Notes: generated by a model not told the origin, from the sequence alone. A stretch of DNA of 64,000 bases from Isoetes taiwanensis (GCA_021234155.1 JAJEKV010000017.1:19352372-19416371), one strand, 5' to 3'; shown: positions 1 to 11,404, counted from the first letter of the stretch. Made by a program: numbers and translations.

Positions 1-32
1 TGTTGCTAAAGCATTGATATTGTTTTAAACAG

Positions 33-2102
33 AAAAGAAGAGTTCTTTGCAACAGGATTGATGGAAGGATTAAACTACAAGTATTAAAGGAAAAAATAGA
101 TAAAAAGTATGTGCATCTTACCTATTTTTCCAAAGTTGTGGATAAAATCAGCTATACTAGTGCGTTCAAAAGTGTTATTAGCAGACATCTTGGTAGTATT
201 GGTTATGATGCATGGGAAAACACAACTTTCGGGTGGAGATATATTAGTAATCTTAAAGATATGTTCTATAAACCCAAAGTGGTCTTTACTAATGATGGTC
301 AGCCAGCTTGTGTATGCTCTATACCAAGGTTGCAGAAATTTGTTGATCCAAGAATTGGACATATCCGTACTACGGATATCAATATTATACATTGCAAGGG
401 CTTGAGAAATTGGTTTGCACTTGGGCTAAATTTCATCCCTGACTGTCCTTTTACTATTACAAAGTATATGGAGGAAATTGAGATTACAATTGAGCAGTTT
501 TTTCATGTGCACAGATTCTCATTCATGATTTTTGATGAACTTACTATACAGCAATGCAAATTGGATCTGATGAATGAAATAAAATGGTTAGCTAAATTAT
601 TTGTGGAAAGCAATGCACAGATCAGGAAAAAATTCCTGATTGAGGATGAAAGGGTTATGAAAAATATGGAATGGTTAGTTAATAACCTGTATATTTCAGG
701 AGTTGATAAGGCAGCCAACAATCCAGTTTTTATCTGCCCATTGCATATCAGAATGGAAGCTAGTATCAGACTTAATAGTAATGATTTTTGCAGCAGTACA
801 ATCAGTAAAGATCAACTCATTTTACAGGTCCAAACAGAGATTGGTAATCTATTGGGGGATGGTCACATTGGTAGCTTGGAACTCCCATACCTCCTTGGGA
901 TCTTTAAAGCACATAAGTTTGAATATAGATGGATAACAAATGCGCATGATACAATTTTTTCCATCACTGCATCTATTGTGGCAGCTGGTTTGAACCTGAT
1001 ACTTGATATATGGCCTTCTATTTGCTTTGAAAGGTGTAGTAAAGCCAATATTTTCCAAAAAAATAATATTAAAGCTGCATGGGTAGTTAATTCTATATAT
1101 GATGTTGCATGTAACATCCCTGCAAAAATTAATGATGTCTTTGTGGCAGACATTACCAAATGTTATGAAAATATCCCTCTTTATGGGGAATATGGGATCT
1201 GCAATGTGATGGAAAGGGTTAGTTTAATGGCCTGGAGTTTCCAAAGGAAAAGTCATTCTGGATGTGATATCTGGTACCAAATTCAAAGTAATGGTAAAAT
1301 TACCATGGAATGGAAGAACAAAGCCCCTGAAAGTAAAGCATGGAAAAAGCTAGATAAGGAACTCTTCATTGCACTGAACATATGGCTGCTTAATAATTGC
1401 TGGCTTCTTATGCATGATGGTATTTTTAAACAGGTTAAAGGTATTCCTATGGGGTTTGCTTCAAGCCCAGGATGGTGCAACTTATATTTGGCAGCACTTG
1501 AATTGGACTTTATTACTAAGCTTATTAATGAAGGAAGGCTACAGGAAGCTGCTGCCTTTAAGTTTACGTTCAGGTATATTGATGATTTACTCAGCATTAA
1601 TAATCCTGCTATCAGAGGATTTCTTGGCCTGTTAAATAAAAATATAGAGCCAAATATATATGACTTGGAGCATTTGGTCATCAAAGATGAAACAGTATAT
1701 TGTAAGAAGGGAGACCGTATTGGTAGGAAAGTTGATTTCCTAAACATGTCTATTGAAATTATGGCACATCATACTGGCCTATATAATACTATGAAGTTTG
1801 ATAAAAGAAATAATCTACCTTTTAAGGTATCAAGATTCATACATGCTACCAGTTGCAGGCCATATATTAATGCTTGCAATATAATTATATCACAAATACA
1901 GCCATTGCTTTATGTGCACAGCAATCCAATTCGGGTTGCTGCTGATGTGTTGGAACTTATGAATTGCTTCATCAACAATGGCTTCAGAAAAGATGATGTA
2001 TGGTTTAAAGTTATCAAAGTTCTAAAGCACGAACATTTCCCAGGACTCAGATATGATATTGCCACTGTTATGTTTGAGCTTTACAAATCCAAATCAGCAT
2101 GA
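33..2102 (+). CDS. Penelope/RVT-like reverse transcriptase, unit 1 (intact copy)
   Basis: An open frame of about 689 codons runs from a splice-acceptor-like TTTTAAACAG (23-32) to TGA at 2102. RT motifs in order are: a GLNFIP stretch and VDKAANNP in the N-terminal half, LLGIFKAHK, motif A DITKCYENIP near 1149, motif B GIPMGFASSP near 1440, motif C YIDD at 1575-1586, a KVDFLNMSIE motif D, and FDKRNNLPF followed by FIHATS. The ADK..NN, FKAHK and DKR motifs place it with Penelope-like or related RVT reverse transcriptases rather than with LTR or L1 types. I see no GIY-YIG endonuclease. There is no ATG before about residue 50, so the start probably lies on an upstream exon or uses a non-ATG codon. 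It would copy the element's RNA. Confidence 0.85.
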   Translation, partial: KRRVLCNRIDGRIKLQVLKEKIDKKYVHLTYFSKVVDKISYTSAFKSVISRHLGSIGYDAWENTTFGWRYISNLKDMFYKPKVVFTNDGQPACVCSIPRLQKFVDPRIGHIRTTDINIIHCKGLRNWFALGLNFIPDCPFTITKYMEEIEITIEQFFHVHRFSFMIFDELTIQQCKLDLMNEIKWLAKLFVESNAQIRKKFLIEDERVMKNMEWLVNNLYISGVDKAANNPVFICPLHIRMEASIRLNSNDFCSSTISKDQLILQVQTEIGNLLGDGHIGSLELPYLLGIFKAHKFEYRWITNAHDTIFSITASIVAAGLNLILDIWPSICFERCSKANIFQKNNIKAAWVVNSIYDVACNIPAKINDVFVADITKCYENIPLYGEYGICNVMERVSLMAWSFQRKSHSGCDIWYQIQSNGKITMEWKNKAPESKAWKKLDKELFIALNIWLLNNCWLLMHDGIFKQVKGIPMGFASSPGWCNLYLAALELDFITKLINEGRLQEAAAFKFTFRYIDDLLSINNPAIRGFLGLLNKNIEPNIYDLEHLVIKDETVYCKKGDRIGRKVDFLNMSIEIMAHHTGLYNTMKFDKRNNLPFKVSRFIHATSCRPYINACNIIISQIQPLLYVHSNPIRVAADVLELMNCFINNGFRKDDVWFKVIKVLKHEHFPGLRYDIATVMFELYKSKSA

Positions 2103-2808
2103 AGGTTTGGTCTGCTTATTATGGACTAGTCTGGATACTAAGGATCAGGATAATTGGTCTGCTTATTTGGAACGGAATACATAGATATTATAAACATCTT
2201 CTGATAAAATGGAAGGTTTTTTGCCAGCATTTTGTAATAGCTGATCACTAGGATGTTATTTACTAATTGGATATAAGAAATGTGGTACAATTTGTGACTG
2301 CTGGATATATAGGGGTAGTAGTATGATCATATCACAGCTACAATTTGGTTTTTTGGTTCATATTGGCCGTATTTTGACTAGTAAAGGTTCATTGAACCTC
2401 AATTATATTTTGTTTCAGCCAATGGCTTGCATGGATATAGTTTGAATATAAAACACTTAGGATGATTATATAAGGCAGTAATAGAGGTTATAGACATGGT
2501 TAATTGGTTTTAATTTACTTGGCAATGGAATACCTAGCATTGAAACTTTTTTTGATAAGACATTCCTTTTGATTCTGTTTTGATTGTTTTAACAAATATA
2601 TGGTGAATAATAAGAAAAATCCTGTAGGAGGTATTCCTGTGACAACCAGATTAAATATCAAGGTATAAAGGCAAAATAAAAAGCATTGATACTATAGATA
2701 TAAAGTGGATAAAAAACAACAAAAGATTAAGCCAATTGTGAAAAATAATTGGCTCATGGACAATATCTTAACATAAGGTAATCATATGTCTTTTTTGGGA
2801 AAATAAAG
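2103..2808. other. Convergent spacer between RT and B3-like gene
   Basis: About 700 bp of AT-rich DNA separates the 3' ends of two convergent genes. Copies are at 10692-11404 and 19042-19741. No long ORF, tRNA or strong hairpin is seen. It should hold the 3' UTRs and polyadenylation signals of both genes. Confidence 0.6.
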
Positions 2809-3979
2809 CTAAGACTTGGTCTTCCGAACGCGGTGTAGTGCAGCACCTTTCAGGATCTTCATATCCCACTCTAGTATGTTTCCATTATAAGTAAATTCAA
2901 GAACATCTCCAAGGGTTAAACCAAACAATTTCTTAAAACTGTTCCAACCCCCTCCTAGGCAGCTTCTGCTACTTTTGGCCACCAGGGAACTCTTTCGGTT
3001 TCCTGGTCCAGTAATCACAACTGTATATCCCCTTGGTGGACTACGCCGCTTGTTTTCATTCTCTAGTACCTAGTTATAATAAAAAAATCTCTACTGAGAA
3101 CCTTAACACAATGCATGGAATTTAAATATAAATATACCAGGCCTCGGTTGATATTGGCTCTGAGTAGTGTGACACGAAATGGTTTATGAGATGGTGGTTC
3201 ATCTTCGTCAGAAGTGTCATCATCAGATGTATCTAGGTCGCTACATTTGACTGGTTCAGTAGCACCATGCTGATTTTTGACACCACGCTGATTCTTAGTA
3301 GGCTTGCTGTGACTGGAACTTCCAAGTTGCCAGTTACCAATAGGTTTCACGCGATAGTTTCCATCGCAGATCTGGGCAGTTAAGCGAGTCCCATGGTTAG
3401 ACAAACTACATAAAAGTGCAGTCCCTTCTACCATGTTGTTTCCCTTCAGAAATGACTCCCAGCCTTCGGTGAAGAGGGTGAAAGCATGTTAGGGCCTACA
3501 TAAAAAATTACCAAAAAGGTACTTTTCTGTGTACTTCTGTGCAAGTACATAATTGTATTTTAAAGTACCTAGACTACAAGATTGACTAAAAGAAATTGTG
3601 TTATGTTCAAGAGTAGTAGTACATACATGTTGTAAGGTACTTTGTGATGTCAAGAAGATGTTAAGAACTCAAATATATCATCATCTTTGACTACCCAGAG
3701 TATTTTCCAGGTAGTTTCCAAAACATGTAGGCCCTAACATGCTCTTACCCAAGAATGTTCGGCCACCCACAGTGGCTATATATATGGAATACTCCTTCTG
3801 ATTTGGTCCCACACCAACAATATACTGATCTCGGGCGAGCAATACTCCCTCGGCTTCCTGAAAAATCTCGATTACGGTTTATATCTCTATTAAGGAAATA
3901 GGCATGAAAGAATGTATCAGAATTTTTTGCTCACCAGCAAATGACCGAACTTGACATCTACTAAAAACACTGTCGCCAT
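2809..3979 (-). pseudogene. B3-like two-domain protein gene, unit 1, split by a MITE
   Basis: This has the same three-exon structure as the unit 2 copy: exon 1 3935-3979, exon 2 3138-3857, exon 3 2809-3069. Exon 2 carries a 275-bp inverted-repeat insertion (3476-3750) that breaks the first B3-like domain just before the RTFFTEGW motif. The rest differs from the other copies by only a few bases, so the insertion is recent. Unless the insertion is spliced out, this copy cannot make the full protein. Confidence 0.7.
3476..3750. mobile_element. 275-bp MITE with terminal inverted repeats
   Basis: The ends are inverted copies of GGGTAAGAGCATGTTAGGGC (left end GGGTGAAAGCATGTTAGGGC). AAGA at 3472-3475 is repeated at 3751-3754, a 4-bp target-site duplication. 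The empty site is present in units 2 (around 12067) and 3 (around 20408). There is no coding capacity. The superfamily is not assigned; a 4-bp duplication excludes typical hAT, Mutator and Tourist elements. Confidence 0.85.
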
Positions 3980-4276
3980 AGCCGAAAATAGGAAGGAAAT
4001 ATGGACTTGGAATGTTGAAAGGCGGCTTCGGCCGGGAAATAGCTTATAAAATGAAGATTTATTAGGATTTAATGTAATTATGATATATCTACTCTATTTA
4101 TTGCTTGTGTAAGGCCTATTTGTAAGGCCTAAGATGGTACCATCATGGTTGGGTATCATCTTATTCTAAATTTTCTTTATTATTACTTTTTTTAAAAAAA
4201 ACTCCACCATTGGCTCATATAACCCTCTATAATCTATTCCCTTTGTTTTAGGACCATTTTTAACTTTTAGTTGGCA

Positions 4277-4308
4277 GGAGGGTCCCTTTGCTAGCAAAGG
4301 GATCCTCC
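4277..4308. repeat. 32-nt near-perfect palindrome
   Basis: GGAGGGTCCCTTTGCT is followed directly by AGCAAAGGGATCCTCC; 15 of 16 positions pair. It is unchanged at 12610-12641 and 20947-20978. Its place in the divergent spacer suggests a cis-acting site (binding site, replication or priming signal); this is inference. Confidence 0.8.
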
Positions 4309-4431
4309 AATCCCTTTTGTTAACATATGGGGCCTTGTCTGCCTTCCGGTAGGAGGTAGGAATATATATATATATATAGGTTCTTAATATTTTCCAATGT
4401 AGTCTGCCCTAATATAATCCGCTTCAAACTG

Positions 4432-4499
4432 ATGGGCATAGCATAATGGTTAGACAACGAATTTGGACTTATAATCTATGGACTGGTTTAGTCCATTGA
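4432..4499 (+). tRNA. tRNA-Ile(UAU)-like sequence (degenerate), unit 1
   Basis: TAGCATAATGG (4438-4448) fits a Pol III A box. GGACTTATAATC reads as an anticodon loop CTTATAA with anticodon UAU. GGTTTAGTCC (4486-4495) is a weakened B box inside a GGACT/AGTCC stem. The acceptor stem is poorly paired, so a functional tRNA is unlikely. A tRNA-derived internal promoter or primer-like site is more plausible. Confidence 0.35.
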
Positions 4500-5236
4500 A
4501 TAAAACAGAATAATATTGGTTTAGGGTCTCTTTTGGCGGGGAGCCTTGGCAACCACAGGACAAAGCTAATATGAATGGAGCATAAATTGCCTATAGCATT
4601 GCAGGTCCAAGTGAGCATCTAATAGTGTAACAAAAAGGTGGCATACACTTGCCCCAATTTGGTTATATCCTAACCCCTATAGTATTATTTGAGAATTGTA
4701 ATGATGATTACAATAAGATATGAAGGATAGATATTGTTATGCAATTTTTTACCCCCTAGCTTTTAAATTAGGGATTGGTTAAACTAATACTATGATTACA
4801 GGCCAAAGGTTGGTGGGAATTCAAATGTGCAGTTGTAGCATAGGGTATGTGTTGGGGGATGATAGGATCTAGGATCCCAAATGGTAAAATGAATATGGGA
4901 TTTTTATGGTGTAAATATGGACACAAGGTGTTGGTAACATATGCTCGATATTTGTTACAATAGTACCTACAAAGTTTTTTTCGCTAACCCTAATGTCAAA
5001 GAAAGGTAAACCCTAGCGATGGTGGCGTCTACGACAGCCTTGGGCTGATAGGTGCTGACGGATCCCTAACAAACCATGGATGACCTTTTGATTGTTGGTT
5101 ACATGCAAAATATCGACAACTCGGATTGATCGAGGCAATTAAGCAATTTGTTATGATCCTTTTTCTTAATCTTCTTGTAATATTTGCTTAGAACAGATTG
5201 GCTTTGGTTTTCTCGTAATATGGTTTAACCTCCATG

Positions 5237-5246
5237 CTATATAATA
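5237..5246 (+). promoter_or_regulatory. TATA box of ORF1
   Basis: CTATATAATA lies 38 nt before the ORF1 ATG at 5284. Identical boxes are at 13561-13570 and 21905-21914. The spacing implies a leader of very few nucleotides. Confidence 0.6.
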
Positions 5247-5283
5247 AGATCGGATCCCTCTTCTATGAACACGATTTTTGGGC

Positions 5284-7478
5284 ATGAGCAAGGCAGGCCG
5301 ACCTGAGGGGGTGTGCAATAAAGGGCAGACCAGATCTAAACTCATTGAATTCCTTAGAAAAAATGGCTTAGAGCATAGTAGTAGCCCATGACCTACTAAG
5401 GCTCAAGCTGTTAGAATTGTGCAGAGCCCATGGATTAGATCCAAATAGGGAAAAGGGTGATTCTGGAATTATAAAATTCCTCCCTAGTCTGAATGCATGT
5501 GGGAATGTCCCTAGATCTGGTAATACATCAAGCAGCAATGTGGAGTTTGTTGCAGACTCTGAAATTGAAGAAATCGAAGAGGATTCTGATGATGGAGTGC
5601 AACCAAATCAGGTTCCTACAATTGAATTGTTTAAATGCTGGTTTCCTAATCATTTAATGTAATATTCAAGGTTATAGAGGGTGTAGCACTACAGGTCACA
5701 GTATTTGTAGGCATAACAGGTTACCATGATTAATCTGATTCGCATGAATTGCTCATTCGAAATTAAGATGTAATGTTATAATCCATAGGCTTTTAACATA
5801 TGGTAAGAGTATATTTAAGTTAAACTGTGGGTAAAGGGCAGAAATGCCAAGAGAGTTCATTGCTTACCTGTTAGCAGTAGAATTTTTACCCTCTTAAGGC
5901 TAATTAGTTCTATTTTTGCGGCAGTAACGAGAGCTCTCTTCTCCTGCATCTAGCTCTGTCTTTTGCATGGAAGCATGAATGATTGAAGAATGTTTTTATG
6001 TACTACTGTATTTATATTGTATACAACGTTTATGGTAAGATTTTGATCCCTTCAAGTATAATTATTCAATGGAGGGCTGTATGGTAAACTCTTAATCCTT
6101 TTTGTGTATTGGTATTTTGAATATTATTTATGGCTGTTTTTCTTGCTTGGTAAAACATGTTTGGAGCACCTTGAAGTAATTTATGGTAATATAATTATGG
6201 ATCTCACCTTTGGCTGCATTTTCTTATTCTCTTATTTTCCATATTTGCTTATTTTTGGTTATGTCCGATTGGTTTTAAATTTGCATGGTGTTTTTCTGTT
6301 TAATTTTAAGGCTTTGGGTATTGCCCTTCTTTTTTTGATCATCTTTGGGATTTGACACATCTAGGTTCTCTTCATATTTTTATTCCAAATTGTTTTACAA
6401 GTTATTTTACAAGTTATTTAGCAATTTTATGGTACAGCATATTGCTTGTTGTGGATGATTTCCTTTTGCTACATTTATTTGAAAATGTAAACATGTGTCA
6501 AAGTAGTATGGTCAAGGTTAAATAATTGTATTATTAAATGAGTTGAGCTGGTCCTTATTTTTAGACTTTTGGTCTTAAACTATTATATGGTTACATGATC
6601 TCTAAGGGCTCCCTCTTTAGGGTCCAATAAATTCAGTAGTCTTATTTAGTTAGGTTAAGGCTATTTGAATGTCTAGTCAAGTAGAGGCTTGGTTAGGCCA
6701 GTCTATATATCTCCCCACTTTGGATCACTGGTTTTACTGGTGAAGTCCTTAGAGATCGATGTAGTCTTTTATTTTACATTATTCTTATCCTAATTTTTAT
6801 GGTTACTAATGTGTGTTCTGTTCTTTAGGAAGCTAGAGCTCAGAAAAGTAATACTGGTTTCTTCAAGCAACAAGATTCCAATCAAACAAATGCACTTGTT
6901 TCGGTCGAGGGTAGACCAGAGTGGCTTCCTGAGCTTGCTAAACTTGGTTACATGGGGGCAGGTATCTTAGCCCCTAATAAAGCTGTACAGGCAGTTTTGG
7001 CATGTGTAAAATTGGTGGAGGTTCATAATCTGCTAATCTGTAAGGAATGCAATTTGAATGAAGGAGAAATTTCAGTAGTACTTTTTCTTGGGTTTAACAA
7101 TATCTTTGGGACTTGTGGCAAGTTTCAAGGATCTTGATTACGCTAAGTGTCATGAGTTGATTATTGACATATAAGAAATTGCCCGATGCACATTTGGGCA
7201 GCGATAAAAAGGATGTGGTTGATCTTCTGGCCTTCATCAGGGGCTTAACAGCACTGGAAAAGCAGAACAATCTCAAGTTCACTTATACCCCAAAAGGCAA
7301 GGTTAGTACTCCTACTGATAAAGTTAGTGAGCAGGATGCATCATTGGATAATTGCCTGTTTAGTATTGATGAAGTGGAAAACAATCCGGTGTCCGCAATT
7401 AATCTTGAAATTTTAATACCTCCATGTAATGAAGAAGAAGATAATATCGAGGGCAGAAATTTGAATCTTATGGATTAA
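5284..7478 (+). CDS. ORF1: SAP-like protein of the array element, unit 1
   Basis: Exon 1 (5284-5611) starts MSKAGRPEGVCNKGQTRSK and has two short helices, SKLIEFLRRNGL and LLELCRAHGL, that look like a SAP or LEM-type nucleic-acid-binding fold, then an acidic stretch (EIEEIEEDSDD). A donor CAG|GTTCCT and an acceptor TTCTTTAG (6821-6828) bound a 1217-nt intron and join in phase. Exon 2 (6829-7478) encodes GRPEWLPELAKLGYMG and an unfamiliar domain of about 200 residues. Local stops near 5390 and shifts near 7100-7170 are absent from the unit 3 or unit 2 sequence and fit read errors. A retroelement ORF1 role (RNA or DNA binding) is inferred from position and the SAP-like helices. Confidence 0.6.
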
Positions 7479-7515
7479 AGGAACTAAATCTTTTTAATTG
7501 TGGTGGATTCCTTTA

Positions 7516-8382
7516 ATGTCAAATAGGAATGTGGAGATACATCTTTGGCGGTTCAAACAAACTCTTTGGGCTAGCAAAAATCTCGGTGTGATTGCTCCTA
7601 TCAGTAAGGAATCCTTTATTATGCTTGCACGAATAACTAATGAGGAAGTTACTAAAGCTGAAAGAGATGCTATATCTTTCACTAAAAATATCAGAAAGAT
7701 TAATTTGAATCTACCTTTCCCAATTCAGCTTCTGGAGAAAAAATGTACTATTGGGACTGCCCTTTATATAGGGCAAAAGGGACACATGGCAAAAACTGAT
7801 GAACAGAGAATAGACTTTTACTTGAAACGCATTTGGAGGACTTATTGCCCTTTTTTCAAGTGTAATTGTGACAATGTTACAGATGAAAAATGTGCTGATA
7901 ATATCATATGGTTTGACCATATGGTTTGGTTCATGTTTAATAATCTGGAGAAGATTTGGACTGAGCAAAGTTTGCAGATGAGGTTTGCATATATGTGCAG
8001 ATGGTTATCTTCTGATCCAATTAAGAAAGTTGTCATTTCTTACATTGGATATCTGAAAGTAAGGGATCTGTTCTTCAAAATGACTCACAGGTTAGCTGAG
8101 AATGAAAATTGTAACTTTAAACTGGAATTTGGCAACTCTAAGACAGTGGATATTATTGAGAAAACTATCAAGTCCAGGAAATTTTTAATGGATCATCTCC
8201 ATGATAATAACAGCTTTGGATATGCTCCTGCAAGGAAGAGAAACCAGAATTCTAATGCTACTGTCAGTGGTATCCTCAGACCTCCAAAGATCGTGAGAAA
8301 TCAAGTGGGTACAGAAGTGTTAGCCACAAATAAAACAGGTAACTCTGCTGGTGCAGGCAGCAGCAGTAATATTATGTTTTGA
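7516..8382 (+). CDS. ORF2: unknown protein of the array element, unit 1
   Basis: The ATG at 7516 opens a clean frame of 288 codons beginning MSNRNVEIHLWRF. I recognise no family. Visible features are a Lys-rich IRKINLNLPFP stretch, a Cys pair in FFKCNC followed by KC, a Trp/Phe-rich segment (IIWFDHMVWFMFNNL), helices around MRFAYMCRWLSSDP, and a basic, low-complexity C-terminus (ARKRNQN; GAGSSSN). It begins 37 nt after the ORF1 stop and ends about 235 nt before the RT exon, so it may share their transcript. A TAATG overlap at the start is noted but is not in the ORF1 frame. Confidence 0.65.
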   Translation: MSNRNVEIHLWRFKQTLWASKNLGVIAPISKESFIMLARITNEEVTKAERDAISFTKNIRKINLNLPFPIQLLEKKCTIGTALYIGQKGHMAKTDEQRIDFYLKRIWRTYCPFFKCNCDNVTDEKCADNIIWFDHMVWFMFNNLEKIWTEQSLQMRFAYMCRWLSSDPIKKVVISYIGYLKVRDLFFKMTHRLAENENCNFKLEFGNSKTVDIIEKTIKSRKFLMDHLHDNNSFGYAPARKRNQNSNATVSGILRPPKIVRNQVGTEVLATNKTGNSAGAGSSSNIMF

Positions 8383-8616
8383 GTATAGTATGGTTTTCAT
8401 ACTATATACGGCTTATATAGTTCTGAATGCTTGACTGTGCATGCATTGCATGTTGTTCAGGCCTTAGTGCCAATCTATATGGGATCTTTCCCAATTTTTA
8501 TATGGGAGTTATTCCCCAAAATTTTTCTTTTATGGGATTTATTCCCAAATTTTGCTACTATATGATATTCAATAAAATATTTTATGTTGCTAAAGCATTG
8601 ATATTGTTTTAAACAG

Positions 8617-10691
8617 AAAAGAAGAGTTCTTTGCAACAGGATTGATGGAAGGATTAAACTACAAGTATTAAAGGAAAAAATAGATAAAAAGTATGTGCAT
8701 CTTACCTATTTTTCCAAAGTTGTGGATAAAATCAGCTATACTAGTGCTTTCAAAAGTGTTATTAGCAGACATCTTGGTAGTATTGGTTATGATGCATGGG
8801 AAAACACAACTTTCGGGTGGAGATATATTAGTAATCTTAAAGATATGTTCTATAAACCCAAAGTGGTCTTTACTAATGATGGTCAGCCAGCTTGTGTATG
8901 CTCTATACCAAGGTTGCAGAAATTTGTTGATCCAAGAATTGGACATATCCGTACTACGGATATCAATATTATACATTGCAAGGGCTTGAGAAATTGGTTT
9001 GCACTTGGGCTAAATTTCATCCCTGACTGTCCTTTTACTATTACAAAGTATATGGAGGAAATTGAGATTACAATTGAGCAGTTTTTTCATGTGCACAGAT
9101 TCTCATTCATGATTTTTGATGAACTTACTATACAGCAATGCAAATTGGATCTGATGAATGAAATAAAATGGTTAGCTAAATTATTTGTGGAAAGCAATGT
9201 ACGATCGGAAAAAATTTCGATTGAGGATGAAAGGGTTATGAAAAATATGGAATGGTTAGTTAATAACCTGTATATTTCAGGAGTTGATAAGGCAGCCAAC
9301 AATCCAGTTTTTATCTGCCCATTGCATATCAGAATGGAAGCTAGTATCAGACTTAATAGTAATGATTTTTGCAGCAGTACAATCAGTAAAGATCAACTCA
9401 TTTTACAGGTCCAAACAGAGATTGGTAATCTATTGGGGGATGGTCACATTGGTAGCTTGGAACTCCCATACCTCCTTGGGATCTTTAAAGCACATAAGTT
9501 TGAATATAGATGGATAACAAATGCGCATGATACAATTTTTTCCATCACTGCATCTATTGTGGCAGCTGGTTTGAACCTGATACTTGATATATGGCCTTCT
9601 ATTTGCTTTGAAAGGTGTAGTAAAGCCAATATTTTCCAAAAAAATAATATTAAAGAATAGAATAGAATAGAATAGTTAATTCTATATATGATGTTGCATG
9701 TAACATCCCTGCAAAAATTAATGATGTCTTTGTGGCAGACATTACCAAATGTTATGAAAATATCCCTCTTTATGGGGAATATGGGATCTGCAATGTGATG
9801 GAAAAGGTTAGTTTAATGGCCTGGAGTTTCCAAAGGAAAAGTTATTCTAGATGTGATATCTGGTACCAAATTCAAAGTAATGGTAAAATTACCATGGAAT
9901 GGAAGAACAAAGCCCCTGAAAGTAAAGCATGGAAAAAGCTAGATAAGGAACTCTTTATTGCACTGAACATATGGCTGCTTAATAATTGCTGGCTTCTTAT
10001 GCATGATGGTATTTTTAAACAGGTTAAAGGTATTCCTATGGGGTTTGCTTCAAGCCCAGGATGGTGCAACTTATATTTGGCAGCACTTGAATTGGACTTT
10101 ATTACTAAGCTTATTAATGAAGGAAGGCTACAGGAAGCTGCTGCCTTTAAGTTTACGTTCAGGTATATTGATGATTTACTCAGCATTAATAATCCTGCTA
10201 TCAGAGGATTTCTTGGCCTGTTAAATAAAAATATAGAGCCAAATATATATGACTTGGAGCATTTGGTCATCAAAGATGAAACAGTATATTGTAAGAAGGG
10301 AGACCGTATTGGTAGGAAAGTTGATTTCCTAAACATGTCTATTGAAATTATGGCACATCATACTGGCCTATATAATACTATGAAGTTTGATAAAAGAAAT
10401 AATCTACCTTTTAAGGTATCAAGATTCATACATGCTACCAGTTGCAGGCCATATATTAATGCTTGCAATATAATTATATCACAAATACAGCCATTGCTTT
10501 ATGTGCACAGCAATCCAATTCGGGCTGCTGCTGATGTGTTGGAACTTATGAATTGCTTCATCAACAATGGCTTCAGAAAAGATGATGTATGGTTTAAAGT
10601 TATCAAAGTTCTAAAGCACGAACATTTCCCAGGACTCAGATATGATATTGCCACTGTTATGTTTGAGCTTTACAAATCCAAATCAGCATGA
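8617..10691 (+). pseudogene. Reverse transcriptase, unit 2 (interrupted)
   Basis: This is the same gene as at 33-2102, almost identical base for base. It is interrupted at 9656-9675, where ten or so bases of unit 1 are replaced by (AATAG)n, giving a TAG stop at 9658 and an 8-nt length change. The frame reopens at about 9732 with motif A, and motifs B and C (YIDD near 10164) are unchanged. A second local difference at 9199-9221 lies at three CAG/CTG sites and keeps the frame. Whether the AATAG tract is a real insertion or a read artefact cannot be decided from the sequence. Confidence 0.8.
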
Positions 10692-11404
10692 GGGTTTGGT
10701 CTGCTTATTATGGACTAGTCTGGATACTAAGGATCAGGATAATTGGTCTGCTTATTTGGAACGGAATACATGGATATTATAAGCATCTTCTGATAATATG
10801 GATGGTTTTTTGCCAGCATTTTGTAATAGCTGATCACTAGGATGTTATTGACAAAAGATACTAATTGGATATGAGAAATGTGTTACTATTTGTGACTGCT
10901 GGATATATAGGGGTAGTAGTATGATCATATCACAGCTACAATTTGGTTTTTTGGTTCATATTGGCCTTATTTTGACTAGTAAAGGTTCAGTGGACCTCAA
11001 TTATAGTTTGTTTCAGCCAATGGCTTGCATGGATATAGTTTGAATATAAAACACTTAGGATGATTCTATAAGGCAGTAATAGTGGTTATAGACATGGTTA
11101 ATTGGTTTTAATTTACTTGGAAATGGAATACCTAACATTGAAACTTTTTTTTGATAAGTCATTCCTTTTGATTCTGTTTTGATTGTTTTAACAAATGTAT
11201 GGTGAATAATAAGAAAAATCCTGTAGGAGGTATTCCTGTGACAACCAGACTAAATATCAAGATATAAAGGCAAAGCAAAAAGCTTTGATACTATAGATAT
11301 AAAGTGGATAAAAACAACAAAAGATTAAGCCAATTGTGAAAAATAATTGGCTCATGGACAATATCTTAACATAAGGTAATCATATGTTTTTTTTGAAAAA
11401 AAAG

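Larger units (their letters stand above)
3980..5236. promoter_or_regulatory. Divergent spacer between B3-like gene and ORF1
   Basis: About 1.26 kb lies between the start of the minus-strand B3-like gene and the TATA box of ORF1. It is conserved in units 2 (12303-13560) and 3 (20647-21904). It contains a repeated AAGGCCTA pair near 4110-4133, the GATGGTACCATC palindrome near 4133-4144, the 32-nt palindrome, the tRNA-like segment and, near 4990-5025, two CCCTA motifs resembling plant telo-boxes (GTAAACCCTAGCG). No long ORF was found. It must serve as promoter for both directions. Confidence 0.6.

Noticed and set aside
1283-1747. 154-codon minus-strand ORF opposite the RT (also at 9872-10336)
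   Set aside because: It is the exact complement of conserved RT motifs B to D; no own composition or start signal. Shadow.
4432-4499. Functional tRNA gene
   Set aside because: Acceptor stem does not pair and the T-loop is non-standard.
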